DNA of 64,000 nucleotides from Canna indica. Its lineage: Eukaryota; Streptophyta; Magnoliopsida; Zingiberales; Cannaceae. Where the stretch lies: NCBI GenBank assembly GCA_034359265.1, contig CP136891.1, forward strand, positions 84,152,001 through 84,216,000. The letters run 5' to 3'. Below, piece by piece: positions 24,601-36,462 of the stretch (positions are counted from its first letter, which is position 1; each line of letters begins with the position of its first letter). Both the position numbers and the translations under genes were made by a program. The notes beneath the pieces were generated by a model. It had not been told where the DNA came from. It saw only the letters and a list, made by a program, of their open reading frames with translations, and made no database searches.

Positions 24601-26633
24601 AAATAGCATACAGAAAATTTCCAACGTAGCCACTGGGGCAAGCTTTGTTAATCTTGCCAAATGAACTGAGGCTTTTCAAATTTATATAAGTAATCATGTA
24701 AGTAACTAGTGATGCAAGGTTGGTGACTATTGTTTGTGACCTAATAGATACAAAATAAAACAAGGAATAAATAACTATCTAACTACAGGCATAAAGGTTG
24801 ACTATTTTTCTTCTAAGCTACAAAGTTCTTTACGCAATACTTGCTACAGCAGGTACCAGTCACATGAATATCATCTTTCAAATAAGTTTTTGCAAGTCTT
24901 CTTAGTCACATTTGCTAAGGTACCTAATTATGCTAACCCAGCTAAGAAACCTCAAGATTAATGCTTGGTATGAAAATACAACTAACTTGGTTCTGGTCTC
25001 CTTGTAGAATAAACTTCAGTAAACAAGTACTAGGACTTGATAGAGATGACTTAACCATACCTAATCAGATGAACTATCATGACCAATAGGTATAACAATT
25101 TTCAGTTCACTGCATTGGATGGCCACTGAAAGTGGGGACAAATACTGACATCCTGCTAATATTTCCAAGATTAGCAGCTTTATTTTATGGCTTAATGCAT
25201 AGAGTCTACAGACAAGCTGTATATCTCAATTACTTAATATAAAAGGAAATATGTCATGTGCTGATGGTAGCTTGCTCCAAGCATTGTTAAATAAAGGACC
25301 AAGAGGTTCCACATGGTCTAAGTTAATTATCTATAATTCATTAAAGTGATCAATATAAACAATGTGGAAAACATAGATTCTTTTCCTTGAATAAGAATTA
25401 AATTATGAAGTCAGGAAAGGAGAATATCATGGCAGCAAAAATAAGGTAATAAGATAGTAAGTTTCATAACAGAGTTACAGATAAGAAATTCATTAGAACA
25501 TCATTTTTCAATAATACATTGAAAAAAACAAAGAAAAGGTCATCTCAATTGTTCATAGCACAATGTAGATGATTGGTATCATAAGGCAGGAAAAAACTGA
25601 CATTTTTTTCTTATGCCATGATAACTCAATGCTCTAGAGCTTTGTTTAACAATGACCAATACTAGCGTCAAGCGCTTCCAGATTCTGCTTTTTACTGAAA
25701 CCATGGTCTTTATCCTCAAAGATAGAAGCTAACTCTCCGCAGCTAAGAATTTATTTTTCACTATATTGGTTATAGACTTATAGTTACCACCAAAAATGTC
25801 AGCATGATAATTTAAAAACTGAAGCGTACTTCAGCATTGCAACACTAATTATCTTTGTCTTCCAGCATAATCAGTGCACTAATCAGGCAATGCACTGATC
25901 ACTTGAGTGTCTTTAATAATTATCCATCAGTTCAAAGATTCATGCTTTTCTCCCGTTCGAGGTAAATTGAATGGAATCACAAGAAGAACAATGAATCTCA
26001 ACAAAGATACAGAAGGCGAAAGGGTTCTGGGTTTAAGTCCTTGTAGAGAGATTTAAGGTTTGTTCCAACTCTCATGTAGTTAATTTACTAGGAAGGGGGT
26101 CATCTCCTCCCTAAATTTTGAAAGAGAAATAATTTGAAAAAGGAATATCTGATACGAAAGGACTAAGCAGTAAGCACGCCGTAAAGAGGACCACATGAAT
26201 AGATATTCACCAGCCTGTCATAGTGTCATCAAATGGGAATGAAAACAATGATATCCATTGCAATCAAGAATATTATCTTTCAGAGAAAACAATATCCAAA
26301 TCATGGGAATAAGACAGTCCGTCCCCAAACCCTCGTGATTCGAAGAAAAGTGCATCTCTTACTGGACCTAAATCTAGAACAACAAATGACTGATTAGGAG
26401 AGAAAAAAGAAGCTTTACCTGAGGTAATAAGGGAATTCATCAAAGGTAACGTTAACTTCCCTCCCGTCCACCACCCGCCTCCGTAGCTCCTGCTCGATGA
26501 CCTCCGCCGTAACACCAGACGACGACGAGCTCTCCGGCGCCGCCCACTTGCTCACTGCCTGCCCCGACGCCATGCCAATCCCCACGCCAAGCCCGACCCC
26601 GATGGCCGACATTAGCAAGCTTCTCTGCTCCAT
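18667..26633 (-). CDS. AAA-type ATPase, DAA1-like, 16 exons
   Basis: Exons on the minus strand, all GT-AG: 26419-26633, 23997-24118, 23798-23886, 23692-23727, 23348-23432, 22704-22746, 22522-22619, 22316-22362, 21686-22170, 21534-21606, 21343-21447, 20581-21149, 20347-20482, 20203-20271, 19350-19475, 18667-18780. They sum to 2412 nt: 803 aa in one open frame. The N-terminus (MEQRSLLMSAIGVGLGVGIG) has a short hydrophobic segment. Residues 467-656 hold the AAA core: Walker A GPPGTGKT 534-541, Walker B IIFVDEVD 589-596, arginine fingers RRFERR 651-656. The lid has GYSGSD and the protein ends in TYFL. It resembles Arabidopsis DUO1-activated ATPase DAA1 (At1g64110) and relatives, in the spastin/katanin/MSP1 clade; the substrate is unknown. 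Intron 1 is 2.3 kb. Exon 4 is a 36-nt microexon. Confidence 0.93.
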
Positions 26634-28145
26634 CCTCTCTCCCGCGGAACATACAAAAGGTGTGAGGAGCCAATTTGATCGCAAGCAAAATATGGTGAAA
26701 AATCCAAAAAACAGAAGCACGACGCCAGGTTTCCGAATGGAGAAGAGGAGTCCAAGAAGAGAAAGAGACAGAGAAGCGTCCCTTTTTATTCTTTTTGCCC
26801 CGTGCTACTAATGGTAGAACTGTAGAAGGCGGGCTTGGTTGGACTCCCGAAGCAGAAGAGGAGAAGGAGGTCGTAACGGAGATATCGGCGGCCGGAAAAG
26901 GGCTTGCGGAAATCACGCCGAGGTGGTCATGCGTGGAGAGGGAGGTGGACAAGCGCGCTGGGTCGGCCATGGGAGGAGGGCGCTTTGGAGGTGGCTTTAT
27001 TTTGGTTGCGTGGAGAAGGCGACGGCAGCGGAGCGTAGTCCGGCTGACGTGGCCCCGGGAGACTTTGACGTGGTTTTGACGCGGGTCTTTTTATTGGTAT
27101 GTGACCGGTGGGGGCCAACGCAGATGGTAGGACGTTGTTTTGCGTCGAGGGCTCCTGGGAACTCATGCGGCCAACCGTGGCTGGCCACGTCATTTAAATG
27201 GACGGTTTAAAAACGGCGATGCAAGTTGCCGTCTGAACCGGTTCGGCTGATGGATAATCAACTCGGTCCGATCTATAATTCATTTAGCTTCTTTCGTCTT
27301 CAAATGATTTTTCAAAATAATTTACCCTTAAAAAATTAAAAATTATATTTCATAATCGATACAAAATCATAAAGAAAGATTTCGATACAATTGGTATATA
27401 TATTTGTATGCATTAACTTAAAATTGGTCTTAAAATTGATAAATATAAAATTGGTCAATCTACTGGGGAGGGATTTTTTTATTAAAGAAAAGAAAACATC
27501 AGATCCCAGCGTGAAGAGTGAGTGCAATGAGGTCAGCATCAGAAAAACTAACTAGTCGAACGTAGAAAGTATATAAGCGCCGCGAGAAGTAAATTTCTAT
27601 TTAAAAAAATTATAATTTTTATGAATTAATATTTTATTTATTTTTTAAAAAGTATTAAAAATATATTTGGTTGATAAAAAATTATTTGATAAAAAACATA
27701 ACTTCTCGTCCGTAACATATTTGGTTGACATGAATACTTCATAGGAAGTATTCCTCAATTGATTAATATATTCTATTTTATAAATTAATATTTTATTTAT
27801 AAATTAAAATATAAAAAATTATTTGTAAATAAAATATATATTAGAATATATGAAAAAATAAATTTTAACTATAAAAATTTATTTATAAATTATTATTTTA
27901 ACACGTATATGTAAAATATAATATAATTTTTTAATATAATTAATATATAATTTATTGTATACAAAAAATTAATTTTTAATTAAAGTTAATATAAAATATA
28001 TATATTGTTCAAATATAAATTAAAATAAAATAAATAAGTAAAAAATTTATGAATTATAATATTAAAAATATAAATTAAGTCTAGCATTAAATGCAGATGT
28101 GAGAATATAATTGTCTTTTTTTTTAATACAATACAGGAATTGCAA
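26634..28145. other. DAA1-like gene promoter side and AT-rich spacer
   Basis: Read on the minus strand, AATAAAAAGG near 26785 may serve as a TATA element for the ATPase gene. The GC-rich part (26400-27200) makes overlapping open frames on both strands with no recognisable product. 27240-28140 is AT-rich and empty. Confidence 0.45.
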
Positions 28146-28563
28146 TAGGGGTGAGCGGGTCCGGGTCCATATACTTTTTATGATACTCGAATACTATCAT
28201 GTATAGGATCGATTCCTAGGTTTTGGAATCGGACTCTACCATGTTGGAATTTGGAATCGGGCCGTACTCGAACCCACAAGTTTCGATTCCGAGTACCCTC
28301 TTGGAACCTATTCATATACAGGTTCCATGATACCCTGTTCTGGAACTCGTACCTTGGAAACTTGTAAATGAACAGAGTACAAATTTTGAGTACTGATTTT
28401 GATTTTGGATATTCGATGTGTTGGATTCGGAACCATAATCAATTTTAATCGATTCCTAAATATTTATCTTGGACCCTACCCAAATTTAATTCTACATGAA
28501 ATCTACCCAATCGAATTAGTTTCAATCGATTCTGGGTCTACCCGGTACTCATGCACACTCCTA
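28146..28563. mobile_element. hAT-like non-autonomous element
   Basis: The left end TAGGGGTGAGC and right end GCACACTCCTA form an imperfect inverted pair around about 418 bp. The interior is rich in GGAACC/GGGTAC-type words repeated in both orientations, as in sub-terminal regions of Ac-like elements. No clean 8-bp duplication was found (AATTGCAA versus GCAAGAAG), so the borders may be slightly off. Confidence 0.5.
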
Positions 28564-29297
28564 GCAAGAAGTCATATTTTTTTAAAAAATTATATTTTAT
28601 ACGAAATATAAAAAATATATTAATTAAATAAGATTAAAAAATATATATATTTTTGCAAAACATCGGGTCAATCAAACGACACTACAGCACAATCAAACGA
28701 CGCTACAGCACGTAGTGTGTTTCTGACTTTGGGGCTCCATATTAGCATAATTAAAATAATATGGCATTGCATGTTTGATGCTGGCATGGCCCATGCATCC
28801 TCGTAAACTAATTTGAACTCAACCAATTACAGCTATTTGTTGGCCCCAAACAATCAAACATCACATCCAATGAATCTAGTAGTTGCATTCTTAAATGAAG
28901 TTTTCTGTCATTTTTCATCGTTTATGTGTTGATTAATTTATGTTGTCAATTGCATTCTAAATGACATCCTCAACGTGTTGCCGACACAAGATTGTCATGA
29001 GAGTCATGACTCATGAGACCTCCTGTGACCACGATACTTCCCTTGTTGCAGAAGGCAACTGGTTTTGGTTTCTTTCATGCACGGTCCAAGTCATCTTCAA
29101 TCCGTTTTGATCATCCGACGTGTACGGTTGATGACAATTTACCAAATCTCACTTACTAATGACATAATATGTAATTTTATTTATAAATTTTGATTAAGCT
29201 AAATAAAAATAATTACTCACGTGAGATTAATAAAAAATAATCGGTGTCGGTTAACCAATCGGCGCCGGTTGCCCCAATACAACTTTAGGAAACCATC
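28564..29297. other. intergenic spacer
   Basis: No coding signal. A short direct duplication of AATCAAACGACxCTACAGCA lies at about 28672-28712. Confidence 0.5.
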
Positions 29298-30083
29298 TGT
29301 TAGGAAGAAATTGGATCTTCCTGAAAGGATCCAAAAATTCAAACGCCAAAAGAAAAAATACCAAAACGAGTAAATCCAGAAAAAACACAAAGAACACCAA
29401 ATTTACGTGGTTCAGCCCGGCGGAGTACCGGGCCTACTCCACGGGGAGAAGAGGGCACTTGATTTTATTAGAAGGAGGAAAAAACACGTCCAATACAAGA
29501 GCGGAATACAACTGATTAATAAACTGTAAAGAAAAATATTGCTTGTTCTTGGATATTTTTCTGCACCCCGAAATCTGGATTCCTGCTTCTGCTTGAAAAC
29601 TGTGGATGCGGCGTCCTTGATCTTCTTGCTTCTGCCTAAGACGGTGTGAAGGAGAAGAGAGCCGCTGAAAAAGAATCCTGCCTGAGAAACGAAGTAGATG
29701 AGAGGCTCTGAGAATTATTAGGATGATCATTTGACACTGCATATGAGACCCCTATTTATAATAGAGGAGGAGAACCGATTCATGCCTGATTTGGTGGAGA
29801 AAAACTCTCCATAAAATTTGCTGCTCCGTCTGATTTAATCAGATGGTTACTGAAATTTCTTTTACCAAGTAATTGAGGCGGTGGATAAGCTTTTGGCTGG
29901 AAACAGTCAATTAAAAATAGACCGAGTTCCATGCAAGGAACCGGTCAAAATTGGTGGCTAGAGGGATGTTCGGCCCGCCTGGGTCGGGCCGAGCCCAAAA
30001 TAGATGCTGCTCTTTCTCTCTCTCTCTCTCTCTCTCTTTGCTGGCCCATTTCATATTGGGTTTAAAATGAATCAACCCTCACA
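29298..30083. mobile_element. solo LTR with 5-bp target duplication
   Basis: A 786-bp stretch begins TGTTAGGA and ends CCCTCACA (TG...CA), flanked on both sides by CCATC (29293-29297 and 30084-30088). It includes the GTGGTTCAGCCC and CCTACTCCACGGGG words common near plant LTR ends and a (CT)n run near 30010-30038. No internal retrotransposon genes are present, so it is read as a recombination-derived solo LTR. Confidence 0.82.
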
Positions 30084-30088
30084 CCATC

Positions 30089-30691
30089 TTTTGTGTCAAG
30101 CGTCCGTTTCCACATTATTTTGTTTTTAAAAACTTTTTTTTAGTGAATTGGAAATCAATACTTATTGGCACGTGGCACCGATTTTCAATTACACTACTAG
30201 TGCCGATTCAACATCTTACACGGGCACGATAAAATTTATATCCCTGTAAACAAGTTTTACTGAACTGTAGTATACCTAATAAAAAAAATGATTTGATTAA
30301 TGCGAATTATATATTTTTTCATAAAAAATATATTTGAACTGAGCATCCTAATAAAAATACACTACATTTGTTTTATGATAAGATATAATTTTACGTAGTA
30401 CAATATTATTCAATTTTTTATTCGAAAAGACTTTCAAATGATGATCATTTATGACGGTAATCTTATGATTTGAAAATCATGAATTTGGTGATTTCTCATA
30501 ATTTGATGAAACTTTATTTTTAAAATACTCTAAATTAAAATTTATAATTTTTCTTATATCATTTTATTTACTCGTATCATATTAGATATTTATTTAATGT
30601 TATTGATCGGTTTCTCCCAGTGGCAAGCCATCATGAAAACCTTTCTACTAGTTTATGATAAAAGTCAACCTCAAGATACCAATAAGTGAAT
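30089..30691. other. AT-rich spacer
   Basis: No gene or defined repeat recognised. Confidence 0.5.
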
Positions 30692-30694
30692 TAA

Positions 30695-32099
30695 GGGCCT
30701 GTTTGGTTCGCAAACTGCTCGTCACAGGACACCAGACAGGGACAAGGACAGGACATCAGGTGTCCTGGAACAGTAGCTATATCGTGTTTGTTTCGTCAAG
30801 AACAGGACACGATATTCCGTCATGTCCTGCATTTGTTTCGCTATAACAAAGTACTGTACATGATAAAATGACTAAAATACCCTTGTAAATTAGTCTTAAA
30901 ACTGATTAATACTTAAAAAAATCTTAATATATAGTATCAAATATTTTTCAACTAATATATAGTTTAACTAATAAGTTTTCAACTAACCTAAAAGTATAAT
31001 AATAGGATAATACCGAAAAATATAAAAATCATACCAAACGATCTCCAATCTGAAATCTGACACCACCATCGCGTTCAGCACGTGAAAATTTACAACTTTG
31101 GTATTCACCTCGACTCGATCCGATGATTCTACAATCAACTACAAAAATATCCCAATAATTCATAAATCAACCCAATTTCATATGATACAGCTCTATTCTC
31201 TAAACACTATTCATATCCCACCCACTCGTCTCCCTCTCCCCTCACCCGTCGCGCTGCCCCTTGCCCTTGCGCCCGACGCCACCTCCCTGCTCCGCTCGAA
31301 CCCACGCCGGTCGGCCCTCTCGGCCGCCGACGATCACCCCGGCGGTGACGTCGCCTCTCCTGCAACTCCCGACACCGGCGGGACGCCCTCTCTCTCTCTT
31401 TCTCTCTCTCTCCTCCCGATCTCCCTCTTAACCCCTCACCCCACCTACAGCTCGCCGCCCCCTCCTCTTCCGGCCAGCAGCGTTCGGCTGCCCGGTGCCG
31501 CCATGGCTGCGCGTGGCAGCCCTTCGACTGGCTGACCATGACGTGGCAGTCCGCAGCCACTACACGCGGCCGCTGCGTGCGACATCCGGCACCGGCACCG
31601 GAGGAGGAGAGGGTGGTGCGGGAGGCATGGTTGACGGTGACGCTAGAGACGAAGGTCGCGCCGGCGGGGAAGGAAGTAGGCTCGGCGGCGGACCCTCACT
31701 CGTCTCCCTCTCCACCCGACGCCCGCCCGACACCCGCCCGAGCCCCGTCTTCGGTCAGGGGCTGTTCTCGCTGGCGCCGCCGCATCAGGGCCTCGACGGC
31801 GAGTGGGGCGCCGACGAGGAGAACGCGCTGCCGTGCCGGCGTGGGCGGCATGTTTCCTGGAGCTTGCGACAACCGGGTGAGAGGCGAGAGCAGCGGGCGA
31901 GGGCATTGAGGTCTTTTTGCATCAATGTCCTTCGCCCTGTTTTGATGTACCGAGAATTTTCTCGGTACACCAAAAGGGTCCAAAATCCTGTCCCGAACAG
32001 GAATTAAAATTCAGTCTCTCCCATTTTTTGCAAAATAAACACGGGACAAGAGCCAAAATCTAGTCCAGTCCCCCGTTTTTTAACGAAACAAACGGGCCC
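30695..32099. mobile_element. PIF/Harbinger-like non-autonomous element with GC-rich core
   Basis: Ends GGGCCTGTTTGGTTCG and CGAAACAAACGGGCCC are inverted and flanked by TAA (30692-30694 and 32100-32102), as expected for PIF/Harbinger. The next bases also form related inverted words (CAGGACA and TGTCC near both ends). The 1405-bp element has no transposase. Its centre (about 31200-31910) is very GC-rich and holds open frames on several strands (for example 31495-32007 plus), resembling captured genic DNA. Confidence 0.8.
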
Positions 32100-32102
32100 T
32101 AA

Positions 32103-32811
32103 AAATACTAAAGTCGAGACCGAAAAGCAAGTAAAGGCATCGATTGATTCAGTGAACCTGCTTCACGGCCACACAAAGTGGTATCTCTGTCTGCTAATTA
32201 AGCTGCTGCGCACAAGTAAAGTAAACAACAAAAAGAGAGGGAGAAAGCAAGTGCGCATTAAATGGGAGAAAGCACATGGCTAATGGTTTGCCCTCCTCAC
32301 ATATTTCCTTTTTTCTTAGTCAGATAGTCCAAGTCTGCACACATATTTAGTCCCATATGATTTTAAAAACATTAGCTACATATATAGACCTCATATTCGA
32401 AGTAATTAGGCCCTAACCAAATCAAGTAAGACATAAATAGTTCATTTGAGTATGAATTATGCTCATCTAATACAATATGCATAAATAATAGTAATAATAA
32501 TCAAGCATCAGAGCTACTGTCAATTCCTCTTCCAGAACTAGAATTAATACTGAGAAGAAGTTGAAGTCCCTGACATTTAGGGACAGGCAACTTTAGTGTC
32601 AAAATTTTATACCTATCTCAAGTTTTTAACCAGATTTATTTTATAAACCTATGTTCATACAAAAGCTTTAAATTGAGTAAATTCTTCATGAAATACAGGT
32701 GAATTAGACAACAATTCAAGCCATACAATCTCAAATCAATATGATCCAGGCAAATTTTGCTTAATAGCCCAGTCTGCATAACGCTGTCAATAGGAGAGCA
32801 TCCTCCTGAAT
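32103..32811. other. spacer before U2 copy A
   Basis: No coding signal; AT-rich. The U2 promoter begins at its right end. Confidence 0.5.
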
Positions 32812-32863
32812 AGTCCCACATGGGGCAGTAATGAAGAATCGCCAGCTACGAGAGCTATAAAAG
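32812..32863 (+). promoter_or_regulatory. U2 copy A promoter (USE and TATA)
   Basis: USE AGTCCCACATG at 32812-32822 and TATAAAAG at 32856-32863. USE-to-TATA start distance is 44 bp and TATA to RNA start 33 bp, the Pol II type spacing of plant snRNA genes. Confidence 0.88.
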
Positions 32864-32888
32864 AAACGCCTTGGCAGAGGAAAAACTC

Positions 32889-33084
32889 ATACCTTTCTCG
32901 GCCTTTTGGCTAAGATCAAGTGTAGTATCTGTTCTTATCAGTTTAATATCTGATACGTGGACCATCGGTTCACTATGATATTAAATTAATTTCTTTAGGG
33001 GGAGGGCCCACCACAGTAGCTTGCTACTGGGGTCTTCGCGCGTCGCCTGTGCGTTGCACTGCCGCACTGGCCTGGCGCACCCCG
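32889..33084 (+). ncRNA. U2: U2 snRNA, copy A
   Basis: 196 nt, the normal plant U2 length. It begins ATACCTTTCTCGGCC, contains the branch-site pairing motif GTAGTA at nt 34-39, stem IIa (ATCAGTTTAATATCTGAT), stem IIb, and the stem-loops III (AGTAGCTTGCTACT) and IV, ending CGCACCCCG. U2 pairs with the intron branch site in the spliceosome. The region of the Sm site reads AATTTCTTTAG, a U tract broken by C. Confidence 0.93.
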
Positions 33085-33984
33085 CTCAAAACATAATATT
33101 AAAATGCTTTTCGAATATAGTCAAGTTATCCTTTATCTTTTATAAACTTTTATATTTCTTAGTGTTCCCACTAGTTCGCTGTGTTTTGCTAGTTGTTCTC
33201 ATCACCATTTTTGTTCAGTCTTGACATAAAATATTGATTGATTTTCAAGAAGCAGAAAAATTCAGTCTCTTAACTATTTTGAACTTTTATTTTAAATACA
33301 GTTATTGTAAGAATTTTGTATGGATGACACTAATGGAGGAAGCTTGCTGCTAACAACCATCTCTACTGATGCGTGCTTCACGAGTTGCAACTCTTGCTGT
33401 TATAAGAACAAGCCAAGCAAATCAGCTTCAACAACTAATCTGTCAAAGTTTGAGCAAACTAAACTTGGAATCTTGTCAAGGCGTTATACATGTTACTTCA
33501 CTTGAAGTTTGGTAAGAACCTGAATGAACATTTACTGGAAAAGAGAAGCTTTTAATATATTACCTTCCACAAAGCTTTTTTAAATTGTCATATCATAGCT
33601 TCATCTTTAATTATTCATAGTTCTCTTGAGAACATTTAGGTATTAGTCTAACATTAGTAGTTTTGGCATTCGGTTGGTACAAGAGGTGCCATAAAATAAG
33701 AGGTCAGGTATTAGACTTACATGTAATGCAGACATACTAAAACTTGTTCAGCACTCTCAGTCCTCAATTCCCCTTTTTAACTGCTGAAAGAAACACTATG
33801 CAAGTCATCACATATGCCATTCATTAATTAGGAACTATATTTGCTTACTAAATTATCTTCTATATCCAAATTAATCATTTTAGATGTCTATAGGTACAAC
33901 AATTTTCAATCACAGATATATTAATTAAAAGCATATTTGTTTATTAAATTGGTTACATACCATATTCACAATTGTATTTCATGC
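33085..33984. other. spacer between U2 copy A and the pararetrovirus remnant
   Basis: AT-rich. An open frame at 33320-33505 (61 codons, Cys/Ser/Thr rich) has no recognised family and no clear start context. No other signal seen. Confidence 0.45.
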
Positions 33985-34201
33985 ATTACAGAGAGAACAA
34001 AATCACACCGAGATCTTCAATCTCAGGCAGAGAAACCAGCCTACAATCCACTGTAGAAGACCAGATAAGAGGCTACAAACTAAGGAGCCGACTAAGACAT
34101 GAAGCTCAAAGGTTGACGAGGGGTAGCCAAATATTTAGAAGGAGCCTCGAATCGCAGCTAAATCCAGAGGCAGAGTTGAGCATGTTGCAGAGCATCTGGC
34201 T
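33985..34201 (+). pseudogene. endogenous pararetrovirus fragment, start of the polyprotein region
   Basis: An open stretch whose translation resembles the N-terminal part of a badnavirus-like ORF3 polyprotein (family Caulimoviridae). 34059-34180 is repeated almost identically at 36463-36584, where the copy continues into the movement-protein region. Here the fragment stops at about 34201, where minus-strand viral sequence begins. It is a short broken piece. Confidence 0.65.
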
Positions 34202-35093
34202 AGCCGAGGAGTCTCCTGCCTAAGCTGAACCTTGAACACATTGGGCATACTGTAATCAAGCATACCGTGCAGTGTGCCCTCATTTTGGGGTTCGTCTGTT
34301 CTTTGCACATCGTGCACCTCTCACAGCCTTGTGGGACAGGGTTGTTATCTTCCCAGATGTGAATGCAGTTTTTCATGGATGGAACAAGACTCACCTGCTT
34401 CCTCCATGTGTTAGACTGGGCTTCCTCTGATAGCATTAAAGCTGTTTCATATGGCAGCTCATTGGTGGACAATAGATTTGTCATTCTTGCTTCTCCTTCT
34501 GAAAAAGAGCAGATTGCTTCGCTGTCTGGTTCATCTTGCTCTACCGATAAGATATCCCAATTGTCGGAGAGGTCAAGGTTTTCTACTATAGTGGCTCTTG
34601 CTATGTTACCTTGTTTCCTTCTACAATCTCTTGCGAAGTGCCCTTCTTCGCCACAGATAAAGCACTTACATTTCCTTACTTTGTCCGAGTGCTTCTTTCT
34701 GAAAACTCGAATGTGAGTTTCATGCGGCTTGCCCTTATATGTCTTGGTCTTTCGGAGGCCATACTTTTTATTATTTTGATAATACCCTGGTATGGGTATC
34801 TTGCTGCAGAAGTTCAGATCCTTAAGGCTTCTTTGAAGTGCCGCTCTTTTGCATTGCTCTGCCAGGTATTGGTAGGCAAAATGAATACGAGGGAAGACGC
34901 CAAGGGTATTCCCTGGGTGTTTCTCCGCATAGGCTTTTTCCAGTTCTTTGCTTATTAGGGGTGGCGTTTTTCTGAAGATCTTGTCTGACAGCTCTGATGA
35001 GATGTACATCCTCCCTGACTTAGCTGCTAAGATCTTATAATCATTCAGATAACTAAATATGTCTTTCATATTTTGGCAAGACAGGCGTTCCAA
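34200..35093 (-). pseudogene. endogenous pararetrovirus, capsid-region fragment
   Basis: A 297-codon minus-strand frame with the retroviral CCHC zinc knuckle (C144-x2-C147-x4-H152-x4-C157) followed, near residues 253-290, by a second Cys-rich cluster. That pair is typical of the badnavirus capsid region of the polyprotein. Both ends are rearranged: upstream it joins leader-type sequence, and downstream the inverted fragment at 33985-34201. No protease, reverse transcriptase or RNase H domain is seen anywhere in the window, so this is a remnant. Confidence 0.8.
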
Positions 35094-35250
35094 AGTGGGG
35101 CGGAATGCGGCTTCTCAAATCAGCTACGGATTACTGAGAATACTGAGTTGAAATGAGGAATGGAAATATATTATCAGAGTAGAAGGGATACAAAAGAAGG
35201 AGTAGAACTTCTCGTTAGTCGAGTGTATTCTGCAACTTCGAGCTAGGTGT

Positions 35251-35259
35251 TTATTTATA
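35251..35259 (-). promoter_or_regulatory. possible TATA box of the viral remnant
   Basis: TATAAATAA on the minus strand lies about 160 bp before the capsid-region frame, inside sequence that looks like the viral intergenic leader. Only a positional inference. Confidence 0.4.
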
Positions 35260-35285
35260 GCCAGGAGTTGCTTCCTCCCTAAGGA

Positions 35286-35517
35286 AGCTTAACTCAACTA
35301 AGGCTTAACTCAACTAGAGTTGCTGCTAGGGTTGCTTCCTTCCTAAGGAAGCTCGACTTTTAGTGCGGGTGCTCACTGGGCCCCATCGTCCACTAAAAGA
35401 AGGCTTTCCACAAGTGGGAAGACTACTGTTTGGGCATCTATCGCCCGACACTAGTACAATGATTGAACTACTTTATTGAAATATTGGCGCCGAAGAGCTG
35501 GAACTTTCTCGCGATGC
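35286..35517. repeat. inverted repeat, left arm (232 bp)
   Basis: Nearly identical to the reverse complement of 36231-36462. Both arms are the same viral leader-type sequence in opposite orientations, about 0.7 kb apart, showing that the remnant was rearranged. Confidence 0.92.
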
Positions 35518-35554
35518 TTATCCTCAAGTACTGCACCCATGTGATGTGGGTCCT

Positions 35555-35980
35555 TTAGTATTCGCAGCTTTGTATAACTTGTCCGAGGGCATCATGGCAA
35601 CAGACGAGGGCCATTATGTTGTTATTTACTGGCCCAATGGCATCTCTTGCCCAGTTATCTTTGCTAGCCCATTGTTCGAGTCGGGCTTTTTGTAGATACG
35701 TTATGGCGAGAAGGGCTTCTAGTTCTCCCAGAGTCTTGGTAGCTTGGTCTTTTCGTATCCTTCCAACTCTAGCTCTGGTTTGCTCCTCCCACTGCATTGA
35801 TCGAGGGTAAGTAAACAAGAGGTCGCCTGTCAGTCGTTCAAGTTCTTGGAGCCCTGTGGCTCCGCAGAGAGTTCCCCAAAAATGAGCTGAGGTGACGTCC
35901 CTCTTGGTTTGTGGCCTTGCTAGGCTATTGCTTAGTACCATGTCCTTTAGCGTATCCAGCACCATGATTCTGCAAAACAA
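35555..35980 (-). pseudogene. pararetrovirus small ORF, possibly ORF1-like
   Basis: A 141-codon minus-strand frame in viral context, hydrophilic, without motifs I can name. Its size and its position upstream of structural regions suit badnavirus ORF1 or ORF2, but I cannot assign it firmly. It lies between the two arms of the inverted repeat. Confidence 0.45.
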
Positions 35981-36062
35981 TTAAAATTGATAGAAATAAC
36001 TAATAATATAGTGTGGTGGGCTTTGTTGAGCGGTCCACCACTCCCGCTGCATGTGTTTCTTC

Positions 36063-36230
36063 TTAATTGATTTGGGCAGCAACCGCAAGGATTGCTTTCT
36101 CCAGTTGTTCTTCTGCTTTCTTCAAGGGTTTGGTCGTTACTTCTTTAACGGCTTCTTCAATCATTACCAGATACTCATTTAACTGTTCACAGTTTCCTGT
36201 GGTTATCATTTTTAAGGTAAGTCTTGATAG
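36063..36230 (-). pseudogene. pararetrovirus small ORF fragment
   Basis: The end of a minus-strand frame, rich in Glu, Lys and Ala and likely helical. The open frame extends to 36272, but 36231 onward belongs to the inverted repeat arm, so the start seen today is made by the rearrangement. Confidence 0.4.
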
Positions 36231-36462
36231 GCATCGCGAGAAAGTTCCAGCTCTTCGGCGCCAATATTTCAATAAAGTAGTTCAATCATTGTACTAGTGT
36301 TGGGCGATAGATGTCCAAACAGTAGTCTTCCCACTTGTGGAAAGCCTTCTTTTAGTGGACGATGGGCCCCAGTGAGCACCCGCACTAAAAGTCGAGCTTC
36401 CTTAGGAAGGAAGCAACCCTAGCAGCAACTCTAGTTGAGTTAAGCCTTAGTTGAGTTAAGCT
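36231..36462. repeat. inverted repeat, right arm (232 bp)
   Basis: Reverse-complement partner of 35286-35517. At 36463 it joins directly to the polyprotein-start sequence also found at 34059. Confidence 0.92.

Noticed and set aside
26452..27210. Open frames on both strands at the start of the ATPase gene
   Set aside because: They are shadows of exon 1 and of the GC-rich leader/promoter; no matching family or splice support.
31098..32007. Possible GC-rich genes of 117-170 codons
   Set aside because: They overlap on both strands and lie within the PIF-like element; kept only as possible captured DNA.
34363..34958. Plus-strand frames of 115-117 codons
   Set aside because: They are antisense to the capsid-region fragment, which carries the real zinc-knuckle signal.
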